DNA from: Candidatus Latescibacterota bacterium
GTDB lineage: Bacteria > JAAXHH01
DNA length: 64,000 nucleotides
Assembly: GCA_012270975.1 (NCBI GenBank)
Contig: JAAXHH010000129.1
Span: 1-64,000, forward strand
Reading direction: 5' to 3'
Part shown: piece after piece, positions 1 through 8,262 of the stretch
How positions within the stretch are numbered: position 1 is the stretch's first letter
Layout: each line of letters begins with the position of its first letter
The notes under the pieces: model-generated
Databases searched by the model: none
What the model was told of the DNA's origin: nothing
The model's input: only the letters and a program-made list of their open reading frames with translations
Translations under genes and position numbers: made by a program

Positions 1-96
1 CGTCCACAAAAACGGGGTAACTTCAAGTACAAGCAATCCCGCTTTCTGATGTTCTTAAACCATCGACCAGGAGAATCTAAAACTCGGGGCATCTAA

Positions 97-552
97 ATGG
101 GAGATCGTCACACGGGGAAAATACCTGATAGAAGTTGTAGGAATTGCCATTTTCTATCGAAGTACTACGTGGATCGTGATGGAGTTAGTCGGTTTACTTG
201 GACAGAAGCAGAGAGGGAGAATCTTCAAATTGACGAACATGGAACAGCTGAATGTCGCAGGGGAATTTGGAGTGTAGGAATTGATCCCAGCTTTAAGGAA
301 AAACTAGTAGAGACGATAACAATGGATAGAAAGGAATCCTGTTTTTTCATTAAGCAACAGCAAGGGATGACATTTCAAGCTGCAAAGAAACTTCATAGAA
401 TACAAAACGATAATCGACAGTTAAGGAAAAGCTACAGGTACACTCAGATTGGTTTATGGATTGCAGCTATAGCTGCAGCAGTGGCTGCGACTGACGAGAT
501 TGTAAGTGGTGTAAAGTGGTTGTTGAACTTGTGGAACCCCCCTACCCCTTGA
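97..552 (+). CDS. Hypothetical small cysteine-motif protein with C-terminal membrane helix
   Basis: Function not recognised. The 151-residue product starts with a CxxC pair (C16, C19), followed by single cysteines near residues 54 and 82, spacing that could form a four-cysteine metal site. A lysine/arginine-rich stretch (about 105-115) precedes a hydrophobic segment around residues 118-135 (IGLWIAAIAAAVAATDE), so it is probably a tail-anchored membrane protein. Base composition is clearly lower in GC than the genome core, which fits the accessory island. It ends 15 bp before the left terminal repeat of the IS256-family element. No operon partner is visible; the 96 bp upstream hold no recognisable gene. 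Confidence 0.55.
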   Translation: MGDRHTGKIPDRSCRNCHFLSKYYVDRDGVSRFTWTEAERENLQIDEHGTAECRRGIWSVGIDPSFKEKLVETITMDRKESCFFIKQQQGMTFQAAKKLHRIQNDNRQLRKSYRYTQIGLWIAAIAAAVAATDEIVSGVKWLLNLWNPPTP

Positions 553-567
553 TGCTCCCCATGAAAC

Positions 568-596
568 GGGTCTGTCCCGTATTTTGTGTAACTGAC
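568..596 (+). repeat. Left terminal inverted repeat of IS256-family element
   Basis: This 29-bp end begins GGGTCTGT and contains TTTTGTGTAACTG, which recurs in inverted orientation at 1871-1899. It lies just outside the transposase stop (601-603). Confidence 0.65.
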
Positions 597-600
597 TGTT

Positions 601-1857
601 TCATGTGATGGGCACTCTGTCCTCGTACATGATGATGAACTGGTTGATGGCGGCCGTCCAGTTGGCAAGGGGCCGTGGTCCACCTTCGGGACAGATTGAG
701 CAGGGCCAGGTAGAGCAGCTTCCTGGCCGCCTCGTCGATGGGGAAGGCGCCTCTGGTCTTGATGATCTTGCGGCAGCCTCCGGTTCATGGATTCGATGGC
801 GTTGGTGGTGTAGATGACCTTTCTGATCTCCTGGGGGAAGGCGAAGAACGGGCTCACGTGGTCCCAGTTTCTGCGCCACTGCTTGCTGATCGTGGGATAC
901 TGTTTGTCCCAGCGCTCGGCGAAGCGATCCAGCGCGGTCTCGGCCTGCTCCAGCGTAGCGGCTTGGTAGATCGTCCGGAGGTCCTTGCCACCTGCTTGCG
1001 GTCCTTCTAGGAGACGTAGGTCAGGCTGCTTCTCACCATGTGGCTGATGCAGAGCTGCTCCTAGGTCCCGGGATACACCGTCTCTATGGCCCTGCGGGAA
1101 GCCGGACAGGCCGTCGCAGCAGGCGATGTAGATGTCGTTGACCCCGCGGTTCTTCAGTTCGGTCAAGACGTTGAGCCAGAACTTGCCCCTTCGTTCTGGT
1201 CGATCCACAGACCCAGGAGTTCCTCGTCGCCGGCAAGGTTGACGCCCAGGCCAGGTAGACCGCCTTGTTCTGTATGCTGCCGCTATCGCGTATCTTGACG
1301 AACAGGGCGTCCAGGAACAGGATCGGGTAGATCTCATCCAGGGGCCGCGACTGCCAGGCCGTCACCTCGTCGGCCACGGTGTCGGTGATCCGGGAGACCA
1401 GCTCGGGCGAGATGGACACCCCGTAGAGGTCTTCGACGTGGCCCTGGATATCGCGCGTGCTCATGCCCCGGGCGTACATGGAGATGATCTTGTCGTCGAA
1501 GTCCGGCCAGCGCGTCTGGTACTTGCGGATCAGCTTGGGATCGAAAGAGCCCTCGCGATCCCGGGGTATGTCGACCGGCAGATCGCCCCTATCGTCCTTG
1601 AGCGTCTTGGTCGTCTTGCCGTTGCGAGAGTTGCCGCGGTTCCTGCCGTCGGGGGCATGCTTCTCATAGCCGAGGTGATCGGTGAGCTCGGCTTCCAGGA
1701 TCCGCTCGGCCATGCGCTTCTTCATGCGCTTGAGCAGGCCGTCTTCGCCGAACAGATCCTCGGCGTCCATCCCATCTTCCATCAGATCGTCGAGAAGACG
1801 GTCGATTTTGTTCGCGGGTTTTTGTCTCTGGCCATAGCACTTCCTCCTTGTGAGCAA
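601..1857 (-). pseudogene. IS256-family transposase, multiply frameshifted
   Basis: IS256/Mutator transposase blocks appear in order but in different frames. The N-terminal part runs KIDRLLDDLMEDGMDAEDLF to DEIYPILFLDALFVKIRD, with the first catalytic Asp in the LDALFVK block. A middle part contains NVLTELKNRGVNDIYIAC and later YTTNAIESMNRRL, and the C-terminus ends with NQFIIMYEDRVPIT at 601. At least four frame changes are needed (near 1820, 1250, 1190-1080 and 700). A strong AAGGAGG followed by ATG at about 1836 marks the original start, MARDKNPRTK, which is out of frame with the next block. A family protein is about 400 residues; no intact copy is encoded here. Confidence 0.85.
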
Positions 1858-1870
1858 GATATACGCTATT

Positions 1871-1899
1871 GCCAGTTACACAAAACTTGTTACAGAATC
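1871..1899 (-). repeat. Right terminal inverted repeat of IS256-family element
   Basis: Read on the minus strand it begins GATTCTGT and carries the TTTTGTGTAACTG core shared with 568-596. It lies 15-30 bp upstream of the transposase ribosome-binding site. Confidence 0.65.
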
Positions 1900-1986
1900 A
1901 ATCTGTATACCATCATGTGTACCAACAATTTTAGTGTTGAGGGCGAATCAGAGATGATATGCCACTAAATGGGATCGGTTCCAGCA

Positions 1987-2994
1987 TCAGGTGTATCCTG
2001 GAATTCTGCGATAGGTATTCGCCTGAACAACAACCTCGGGACGTGGGCGTTGGTCGACATCTAAGGGAAGGTATATAGAGTTATCGAGCAACCCACGAAG
2101 GGACGCCAACCCCGCATCAAGGCCTTCATTAGCTAACTGAGAGGCTTTTTCCTCATTGATGCGCATAGAAAGATCGCAATCGAGATAAATCAGACCTCTG
2201 TCATAGGCTCGATGCAGTGTAGGTGAAAGAGCAATTCCGTTACTGACATGATCGCTGCTGCCTTCTGCTTGAACTGGAAGTATATGGGCGGCGTCCACCA
2301 GTTTCATTTGCGCTTTGGTGACGGCACATCTGTTGTCATAGGCATTTAGGACAGCCAATCGGAAATTCCCATCCCGGACGTAGCGACTGACGTTAGTGAC
2401 GATTTGCCGGCGTTCAGTGCTTAGTTGTTCGATTGCCGGGCTGACCACCCTAGAAGGATCGACCGCACTGTCGAGGAGATCCTTAACTTCCTCATCCGCA
2501 CCGTGAGTATGAAGGATGCTAGATGAAACGATGTAGTTTACCATCTGGTCAGGTCTGACGCCGACTGCAATTTCATCGTTACTCTTGTGGTGGAAAGATA
2601 GTCCGGTTTGAAGAGCTCGATGAAGCGCGCTTATATCGATCTGAATAGATGGCGAGCCCGCTGTGAAGTTTCGGTGTTTAACGAGATCAAATCCTGCAAA
2701 CATACACATATCGGAGTAATAGCCCATAAGGACCGTGTACCCGTTAGGATTAATAGCAAGCGGAGAATCCACCGAGGTCATCTGAATTCGATACTCATTT
2801 GGGAGTGTCTCGCGACCTCCGTGCGTTAGATTCCACACATAGACCCACACTGAAAACCCATTGTCTAAATGATCGACGAAAAACCGTCTGGGATGTAGGC
2901 TGTCCGAATCGGATTCGAAGTAGCCGGCTGCACCGGACTGCTGAATCCCATCCAGCACAACATCGACTAGCATTGAAGAAGGGACAGGCGGCAT
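1987..2994 (-). CDS. HNH endonuclease, putative restriction enzyme
   Basis: Likely the nuclease half of a type II restriction-modification system. The 335-residue protein has an unrecognised N-terminal domain (about 1-200), perhaps for DNA recognition, and a C-terminal HNH_2-type module (about 215-300): RCAVTKAQ, DAAHILPV with the catalytic-type His, then SNGIALSPTLHRAYDRGLI with the Asn and second His. Many HNH restriction enzymes and McrA-like proteins share this arrangement. It lies 82 bp downstream of the DNA methyltransferase on the same strand, which is the main reason to call it restriction rather than a homing or stand-alone nuclease. It is not related in sequence to R.PvuII, although the methyltransferase is PvuII-like. 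Low GC, part of the island. Confidence 0.75.
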   Translation of the reverse strand: MPPVPSSMLVDVVLDGIQQSGAAGYFESDSDSLHPRRFFVDHLDNGFSVWVYVWNLTHGGRETLPNEYRIQMTSVDSPLAINPNGYTVLMGYYSDMCMFAGFDLVKHRNFTAGSPSIQIDISALHRALQTGLSFHHKSNDEIAVGVRPDQMVNYIVSSSILHTHGADEEVKDLLDSAVDPSRVVSPAIEQLSTERRQIVTNVSRYVRDGNFRLAVLNAYDNRCAVTKAQMKLVDAAHILPVQAEGSSDHVSNGIALSPTLHRAYDRGLIYLDCDLSMRINEEKASQLANEGLDAGLASLRGLLDNSIYLPLDVDQRPRPEVVVQANTYRRIPGYT

Positions 2995-3076
2995 TACTAA
3001 CTAGTCCTTGGTCTCACGGCTGCAGGCTAGCAATCATCCGCACCGACACAAATTCCGTTATGCTTTAAACCAGATC

Positions 3077-4246
3077 CTAGCGATTTGGACGGGTTTTTCC
3101 GCCGTCCTCGGGTAGCGGATCGACAGTTTCATTTTTCCACAGGATTCCGGGACGCGGGACGCGGTAGTAGTTCGCGGGGTTGTCGTGATTGATCCTGGAT
3201 TTGGCGGATTCACCGATGTCGCGCTCAAACCTTCCAAGCGCAGCCTCGCAATAATCGCGTAAGATCTCAATGCAAGCCCATTTGCGGTTTAGTCTTTCGC
3301 AGACTTCTCCAGTCACACAGCTGCCTGCGAAGGGATCGACGACCAAATCATTCGAATCACTGAGCATACGTATAAAGTATTCCGGTAGCTCCGCAGGATA
3401 ACGAGCGGGATGTGGCTTCAATCCCTTTTCCTCACAATAGCGCAAATAGTAGCTGTTGCTTTCGGTGTTCGGAATGGCAATCAGGTTGGGCGGGATCGCC
3501 GCGCCGTTGTTTATACTAAATTTGTCGCTGATATCATGCCCAGACGGTCGCTTTTTTGCCTTGTATCCTTTTTCAAGAAGATCTTTCATACTTGGACTAT
3601 AGGGTTGCAAAACACGTCGGTTACAGGCTCGTGGCCACGGGTTAGGGGAGAGCCACCAGACAGTGTTGATGGCGTCTTTAGTTCGAATGCGACGGACCGT
3701 AACCCATTCAGCAGGCGTCGGAAGTTTTGAAGGATTCCACCAATAAAAATCCTGTGCGAGATGAAATCCAAACTCCTCGCACAGCATGACGAGAAGCTTG
3801 AAGTGGTAAAGGTTACGCGTGGGATAGCCTTTGTTCCAAGCTCCTCCAATGTCTATGACCAAGCTGCCATTTTTCTTGAGAACTCTTTTAAATGCTGCTG
3901 CGAAGGGTTTAAACCATTCCAAGTACTCATTTGCCTCAACATTTCCGTAGTCTTTTTTACGCACCAGCCCAAAAGGGGGACTAGTCATAATTAGGTCTAC
4001 GGAGTGGGATGTGTAGTCCGCAAGTACAGATAGGCTGTCACCTAGGATGATTTGGCCTAGATCGGTCTGGTGGAAAGACTCATAGAAACCTCCACTTGCG
4101 TGTGCAGGACGCCTGTCTTCCCTTGGCGATTTCTCCCCTGTTTTGCTTTCGGTCTCCGCCATCTCTCTCTCCATGGATTTAGAAGCCGTCACTTCAAAGA
4201 TATTGACCGTCGCCTTCTGAAGATGAAGTCCCGATAGAGTAACCAC
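3077..4246 (-). CDS. PvuII-like DNA (cytosine-N4) methyltransferase
   Basis: S-adenosylmethionine-dependent DNA methyltransferase of the beta (IV before I) arrangement. Motif IV is TSPPFGL (T88-F92), the S/TPPF form typical of N4-cytosine enzymes; motif I, DPFAGS (D304-S309), lies near the C-terminus. From memory, long blocks agree with M.PvuII: TSPPF followed by RKK.YGN, DFYW.NPSKLP, KDA.NTVWW, RPSGHDI and AR.PAELPE.FIRML. The target may therefore be CAGCTG or a relative, though specificity cannot be read from sequence. The first Met gives 389 residues; Met29 (4162), with GGAGAG just upstream, is a plausible real start because residues 1-28 look non-conserved. The palindrome at 4329-4357 could control it. 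The partner nuclease is HNH-type. Confidence 0.88.
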   Translation of the reverse strand: MVTLSGLHLQKATVNIFEVTASKSMEREMAETESKTGEKSPREDRRPAHASGGFYESFHQTDLGQIILGDSLSVLADYTSHSVDLIMTSPPFGLVRKKDYGNVEANEYLEWFKPFAAAFKRVLKKNGSLVIDIGGAWNKGYPTRNLYHFKLLVMLCEEFGFHLAQDFYWWNPSKLPTPAEWVTVRRIRTKDAINTVWWLSPNPWPRACNRRVLQPYSPSMKDLLEKGYKAKKRPSGHDISDKFSINNGAAIPPNLIAIPNTESNSYYLRYCEEKGLKPHPARYPAELPEYFIRMLSDSNDLVVDPFAGSCVTGEVCERLNRKWACIEILRDYCEAALGRFERDIGESAKSRINHDNPANYYRVPRPGILWKNETVDPLPEDGGKTRPNR

Positions 4247-4894
4247 CGTCCCACGGAAGCGTCACGCGATGTTGATCATTTGTATACTGTGAGCAGGTCC
4301 CGTACGTCAGTCCGATAGAGTACTCGATCTGGTACCAATTAATGTGTTTGGTACCAGTGCTGTGGTATGTGCCTAGTTAGTCTTATCGGGCATGCTTCAA
4401 GATGACCGGGATACCGTAGTCGCCCCAGTAACTATACGTTTAGGCCTTGCTTTGAGAACCATCTGCCAAAGTGCGAATGCTACAACCCACTCAAAGATTG
4501 TCGTCGGTCTGACTATGTGACTTATCAAAGCGATGGACACTGCTCATCTTCAGCATCAAGCCCTTCGAGCCGAAGTAAACTCGCCTGTGATAGGTTGTAT
4601 GTAGTTTCGATTAAGTTTTCACCCATATTGGTAGACGGCAATGTTACAATATGAAACCAGTGTAGCCGGCTGGGCTCTCTACACCTACATATCGATTCTA
4701 CCCTGTGTTATTGTCATGTCAACGAAATTGTACTTTGAACCCCCGTTCGAAATTCCGTGTTTAGTATCTAAAATATGTTCTTTAGGATTCGCATCATTTA
4801 ATCAAAAACTAACCTACCACAACAGATCTGGTCTCCATTTAGTGGAAATTATAGAGATGTTTATTGGTTTTGTGAAACGATACGAGCCTGAATT
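4247..4894. other. AT-rich spacer between methyltransferase and tRNA-Sec
   Basis: About 650 bp without a convincing gene; base composition is the lowest in the window, especially 4640-4870. It holds the CTGGTACC/GGTACCAG inverted repeat (4329-4357) and an 11-bp direct repeat CCGATAGAGTA at 4231-4241 and 4312-4322. It likely contains the methyltransferase promoter and the junction of the accessory island with the core genome. No integrase gene and no copy of the tRNA 3' end is visible in it. Confidence 0.6.
4329..4357. promoter_or_regulatory. Palindromic operator candidate upstream of the methyltransferase
   Basis: A perfect 8-bp inverted repeat, CTGGTACC, 13 nt, then GGTACCAG. It lies 83 bp upstream of the longest methyltransferase start and about 170 bp upstream of the preferred start. 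Restriction-modification operons are often controlled by symmetric operators bound by a C protein or by the methyltransferase itself. No C-protein gene is visible, so the regulator is unknown. Confidence 0.35.
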
Positions 4895-4992
4895 GGGGGG
4901 AGCGTGTGGGAATCGAACCCACCACGGACCTGTTTAGGGCCCGCCATCGGATTTGAAGTCCGTGAGGCGCACCAGCAACCCATACACTCCCC
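4895..4992 (-). tRNA. selC: tRNA-Sec (UCA anticodon)
   Basis: Selenocysteine tRNA that decodes UGA. On the minus strand a 98-nt molecule folds with an 8-bp acceptor stem (GGGAGTGT pairing with ACGCTCCC), an anticodon loop CTTCAAA carrying TCA, a long variable arm (CGGGCCCT AAAC AGGTCCG), a 5-bp T stem (GTGGG/CCCAC) around TTCGATT, and an encoded CCA end. The 8+5 stem layout and long variable arm are diagnostic of bacterial tRNA-Sec. selB ends 67 bp upstream on the same strand, so the two are probably co-transcribed. As folded, the discriminator base is C, where family members usually have G. Confidence 0.93.
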
Positions 4993-5059
4993 TGGATCCT
5001 GCTCCTGTTTTCCTCTTTCAGCCCGCGGATACACCGAAATGGGCAGGCGAAAGTCGCGT

Positions 5060-7060
5060 CTAACCATTCACCGCTGAACTGTCATCCCCCGCCGGATCGC
5101 CGCCGCTCTCCCCCTCAGCCAGTCGGTGCGTTCCGGATTCCCGGTTTGTTACGCCGAGGTCGCAGTAATAATCCAGCAATGCGGTGGCGTGCGCCCGGGA
5201 GATGCCCAGGTGACTGCGAAACTCGGAAGCGCGGACGGTACCGTGGTTTTTCAGGTAGGCCACGAGGTTCTCCCTGACCGACTCGAGCGCCCGGCGATGC
5301 ATGATCTGCCGGTCCGCAAATTCGACAAAGATCTCCTGGTCCATGGCATACCCGGCCATGCTCCTGATTATATCTGCGTTCGCCTTCAGAGCAACCGGTA
5401 AATCCTTCACGGAAATCGACCGGTCTTCCATGACCTGCATCAGATCGTTCATAGTGAAAACGGCGGGGGGTTCGGCGTCGCCCAATTCCTCGAAAGCCGT
5501 GAGCACGTGCTCCTCCTGGCCGGTCAGTTCGACCGAGTGGGAGGACAACCGGATCGCCCGGCCGGACAGCACGATCCGGGATTCGTCGTCGAGGTCCCTC
5601 AGCAGGGCATCGTAGACAGTATCCGGCGCCTCCCAGGAGAGCTGTAGCCTCGGGGCGTCCTTGGGCAAAGTTTCCTTCAGCCGTTGAACCCGGTGCATCT
5701 TTTCAAGCACGGAGACCAGTTCGTCCTTCAAGCCTGTATGCCAGTGGCGGTGCAGCAACCGTTGGTCCGCGAACCGGACGAGTTCGCCCTCTTCCTCCAG
5801 CCGGGCCACGCCCTGCTCCAGGACGTCGCCATACAGGTTCGTGGATCGCACCAGGTCCTGCATGGATTTCACCCGCTGTTCACCGTAAGCGTGCCGCATG
5901 ACCCGTTCGATCAGGACCTCCGGTTCGGCGTCGGTCACCGCTTCCAGGTAGTCCAGTACGGATTGCCGGAACCGGCGGTTCTTCTGTGGATACACCTCCA
6001 CGAACCGGCCGCCGCCGAGCAGTCGCATGGAGGAAAACCCCCGGATGATGAAGCGCTCGTTTCGCTCCGCCACAATGGGCTTCTCCAGGCGTAGTTGTAC
6101 GAATCCGGATTCACCGGGTTCCAGTTCGTCCCGGTCGAGCAGATAGAGCCGTCCGATGGTCTCGCTCGTGCCCTTGTGCAGGCGGACACGCTGCCGGTTC
6201 TTAAGGGGTTCATCCAGGGATTCCAGGCATTGCAGCCGGACGTCGGTCATCGAGGTCGGGAGCAGGTAGCCCGGCGTGCACAGCTCGTCGCCCCGCTGGA
6301 TATCGGTCGTCCTGACGTTGGACAGGTTCAGCGCGACCCGCTGTCCCTTTACGGCGCGGTCGACAGTGTCGTTGTGGGTCTGCATGCCCCTGATCCGCAA
6401 CGGCGTCCGGGCGGGAAGGAGTTCGGTATCCCCGTCCGATGCCAGGCTCCCCGAAAGGACGGTGCCGGCAATGACCGTACCAAAGCCCTTCATGCTGAAT
6501 ACCCGGTCTATGGGCATGCGGAAGTATCCCGCGTCGCCGTCGACCGGCATTCCGGTCAACCGGTTCTCGATGATTTCCTTCAACTGGGCGATCCCCGTGC
6601 CGGTTGTCGATGAAACCCGCGCGACGGGCGCGTCCTCCAGGAACGAACCGGCTACGAGTGAATTCACGTCGTCTTCGACGAGCATCAGCCATTCCTCGTC
6701 GACCAGGTCGCATTTCGTCAGGACGACGATACCCGCGTCGACCCCCATGTATCTCACCGTGCCGAAGTGCTCGACGGTCTGGGGCATGACGCCTTCGTCG
6801 GCGGCCACGACGAAGAGGACGAGGTGTATGCCGCTCACGCCCGCGACCATGGTCTTGAGGAACCGCTCGTGGCCCGGGACGTCGACGATAGGGATCTCCC
6901 GTCCGTCGCTTAACGGCAGGAACGCGAAGCCGAGATCGATCGTCATGCCCCGGTCCCGTTCCTCCTGGAGACGATCGGGATGAACGCCCGTCAGCGCTTC
7001 CACCAGGGCGCTCTTGCCGTGATCGACGTGGCCTGCCGTACCTATGGTGAGATGGGACAT
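5060..7060 (-). CDS. selB: Selenocysteine-specific translation elongation factor SelB
   Basis: GTPase that delivers selenocysteinyl-tRNA to UGA codons preceded by a SECIS hairpin. The 666-residue product starts MSHLTIGTAGHVDHGKS, with the P-loop at residues 9-16. DVPGHERF (G3) and LTKCDL (G4-like NKxD) follow, then EF-Tu-like beta-barrel domains and a C-terminal run of winged-helix domains (about 400-640) that bind SECIS RNA. The ATG at 7060 is chosen because the 65 residues upstream are arginine-rich out-of-family sequence. The start overlaps the end of the upstream nucleotidyltransferase gene by 19 bp, and tRNA-Sec follows. selA and selD are not in the window. Confidence 0.96.
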   Translation of the reverse strand: MSHLTIGTAGHVDHGKSALVEALTGVHPDRLQEERDRGMTIDLGFAFLPLSDGREIPIVDVPGHERFLKTMVAGVSGIHLVLFVVAADEGVMPQTVEHFGTVRYMGVDAGIVVLTKCDLVDEEWLMLVEDDVNSLVAGSFLEDAPVARVSSTTGTGIAQLKEIIENRLTGMPVDGDAGYFRMPIDRVFSMKGFGTVIAGTVLSGSLASDGDTELLPARTPLRIRGMQTHNDTVDRAVKGQRVALNLSNVRTTDIQRGDELCTPGYLLPTSMTDVRLQCLESLDEPLKNRQRVRLHKGTSETIGRLYLLDRDELEPGESGFVQLRLEKPIVAERNERFIIRGFSSMRLLGGGRFVEVYPQKNRRFRQSVLDYLEAVTDAEPEVLIERVMRHAYGEQRVKSMQDLVRSTNLYGDVLEQGVARLEEEGELVRFADQRLLHRHWHTGLKDELVSVLEKMHRVQRLKETLPKDAPRLQLSWEAPDTVYDALLRDLDDESRIVLSGRAIRLSSHSVELTGQEEHVLTAFEELGDAEPPAVFTMNDLMQVMEDRSISVKDLPVALKANADIIRSMAGYAMDQEIFVEFADRQIMHRRALESVRENLVAYLKNHGTVRASEFRSHLGISRAHATALLDYYCDLGVTNRESGTHRLAEGESGGDPAGDDSSAVNG

Positions 7061-8034
7061 ACGACAGTCACCCGGTCCTTCCGGCCGTGTATAACGGACC
7101 GGTTTGCTATGCTGGCGTTTTTCCCTATGATCGCGCGGGAAATCGAGGCGCCGTCGCCGATATCCGCGCCCTCCATGATCACGCTGTGTTCGATGGCCGC
7201 GCCGTGCCCTATGCGGACTCCGGGACCGATACAGACCCCGGGCCCGATCCGGCAACGCTCCAGTTCGGCCGTATCGTTTATGGCCACGGGCGGTCGGAGC
7301 ACGAGATTGGGCGATGAGAAGTTGTCGGCCATGATCTCCAGCGGTTCGGCATCCCGGGCGGCGGACCCAAGCAGGCGTTCGTTCGATTCGAGGAAGTTTT
7401 CGGGTGTGCTTGTATCGTACGACTGGTCTTCCGGTTCAAGGGTCAGCACGCGGTCTCCCTGGCTGGCCAGTGTATCCAGGATTGACCTGAAAGAACAAGC
7501 ACGCTCACCGGTGCTGCCGCTTTCTTCCATGACGTCGCAGACGTCTGGTGCCAAAAGATAGATTCCATCGCCCCCATCGCTCCCGTGGGCGTCACCGGAG
7601 GTTTCTCCGGTTCTTTCCCACAGGCGAATGCCGTGGAGTCCGTCATCATCATACAGCTGAACCGCACGCAGGTAGGCCTCGGCGTTCAGTAGCACGGCGC
7701 CGTGGGTAGCGAGAAATGCTGCTTCGCCCGCGAATGCCGCAACTTCCTTCATGATCTCTTGCGGACTGCGAGCTTCCGGCTGGTCATGGCAGGTCAGGAC
7801 CATGTTCCAGCGCGCGCCGCTGCCACAGATTGAAGCGGCCTCGCGGGTGTCTTTGCCGGCCGCAATGAGCGTTTCCGTCACGCCTGCGCGTTCATACGCA
7901 TCAAGGATCCGCTCGATCATCGATACGTTGGCCATGGGCTGGAGCATGCCCGTGCCGGGATACCATCCGGCGGCATCGCTTTCACCGGGGTTCGCGGCCA
8001 GGATGACTCCTTTAAGTGTCCCGGTAATCCCCAT
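7042..8034 (-). CDS. Nucleotidyltransferase-like/hexapeptide-repeat protein with degenerate active site
   Basis: Resembles sugar-phosphate nucleotidylyltransferases (GlmU/RmlA type). An N-terminal Rossmann-like domain begins GTLKGVILAANPGES and has a counterpart of the substrate helix (MLQPMANVSMIERILDAYERAGV). The C-terminal third is a left-handed beta-helix of hexapeptide repeats (RCRIGPGVCIGPGVRIGHG..., about 265-315). The signature normally following VILAAG (GxGTRxxP with a catalytic Lys) is not recognisable: NPGESDAAGWYPGTG takes its place. It may therefore be a regulatory or non-catalytic homologue. The ATG at 8034 is preferred over the longer frame because it abuts the conserved first strand. 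It overlaps selB by 19 bp, suggesting co-transcription; a selenium role is only guilt by association. Confidence 0.7.
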   Translation of the reverse strand: MGITGTLKGVILAANPGESDAAGWYPGTGMLQPMANVSMIERILDAYERAGVTETLIAAGKDTREAASICGSGARWNMVLTCHDQPEARSPQEIMKEVAAFAGEAAFLATHGAVLLNAEAYLRAVQLYDDDGLHGIRLWERTGETSGDAHGSDGGDGIYLLAPDVCDVMEESGSTGERACSFRSILDTLASQGDRVLTLEPEDQSYDTSTPENFLESNERLLGSAARDAEPLEIMADNFSSPNLVLRPPVAINDTAELERCRIGPGVCIGPGVRIGHGAAIEHSVIMEGADIGDGASISRAIIGKNASIANRSVIHGRKDRVTVVCPISP

Positions 8035-8191
8035 GCGCCAACGGCTCCCGAAAGAGGCGTCATTCCCTGCCGTAGTCCCGTGCGGACGGGTCGCCGCGGC
8101 CCGAAACACGCCGTCGTAAAGACTCGCGTAAACTACGCTCTGCGCGCCGCTTCGTCAAGGCCGTTGGAGGCTGTGGATACGGGGGATTTGC

Positions 8192-8220
8192 TTGACAGGA
8201 AACGTTGGCCGGGCTTACTT
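8192..8220 (+). promoter_or_regulatory. Sigma-70-like promoter candidate for tatC
   Basis: A perfect -35 box TTGACA (8192-8197), a 17-bp spacer and a weak -10 TTACTT (8215-8220), 42 bp upstream of the tatC start. Confidence 0.45.
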
Positions 8221-8262
8221 ACCGCGCGTTATCGGTGGTACTTACCGGCGAGAGGATACGTC

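Larger units (their letters stand above)
568..1899 (-). mobile_element. Decayed IS256-family insertion sequence
   Basis: A 1332-bp element of typical IS256 size, bounded by imperfect 29-bp inverted repeats at 568-596 and 1871-1899 (about 21 of 29 positions match, with a shared core TTTTGTGTAACTG). The interior encodes a Mutator/IS256-type transposase broken by several frameshifts, so the element is probably immobile. The 8-bp flanks (560-567 and 1900-1907) do not match, so no target duplication survives, or the true ends differ by a few bases. It lies inside the accessory island. Confidence 0.8.

Noticed and set aside
1084..1857. Programmed frameshifting in the IS256 transposase
   Set aside because: Several frame changes in both directions without a slippery site and hairpin pattern point to decay.
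4247..4894. Attachment-site copy of the tRNA-Sec 3' end
   Set aside because: No second copy of the T-arm/acceptor sequence was seen in positions 1-4894.
4641..4937. Plus-strand frame of 98 residues left of selB
   Set aside because: It overlaps the tRNA-Sec gene in antisense, has no ribosome-binding site and lies in AT-rich spacer sequence.
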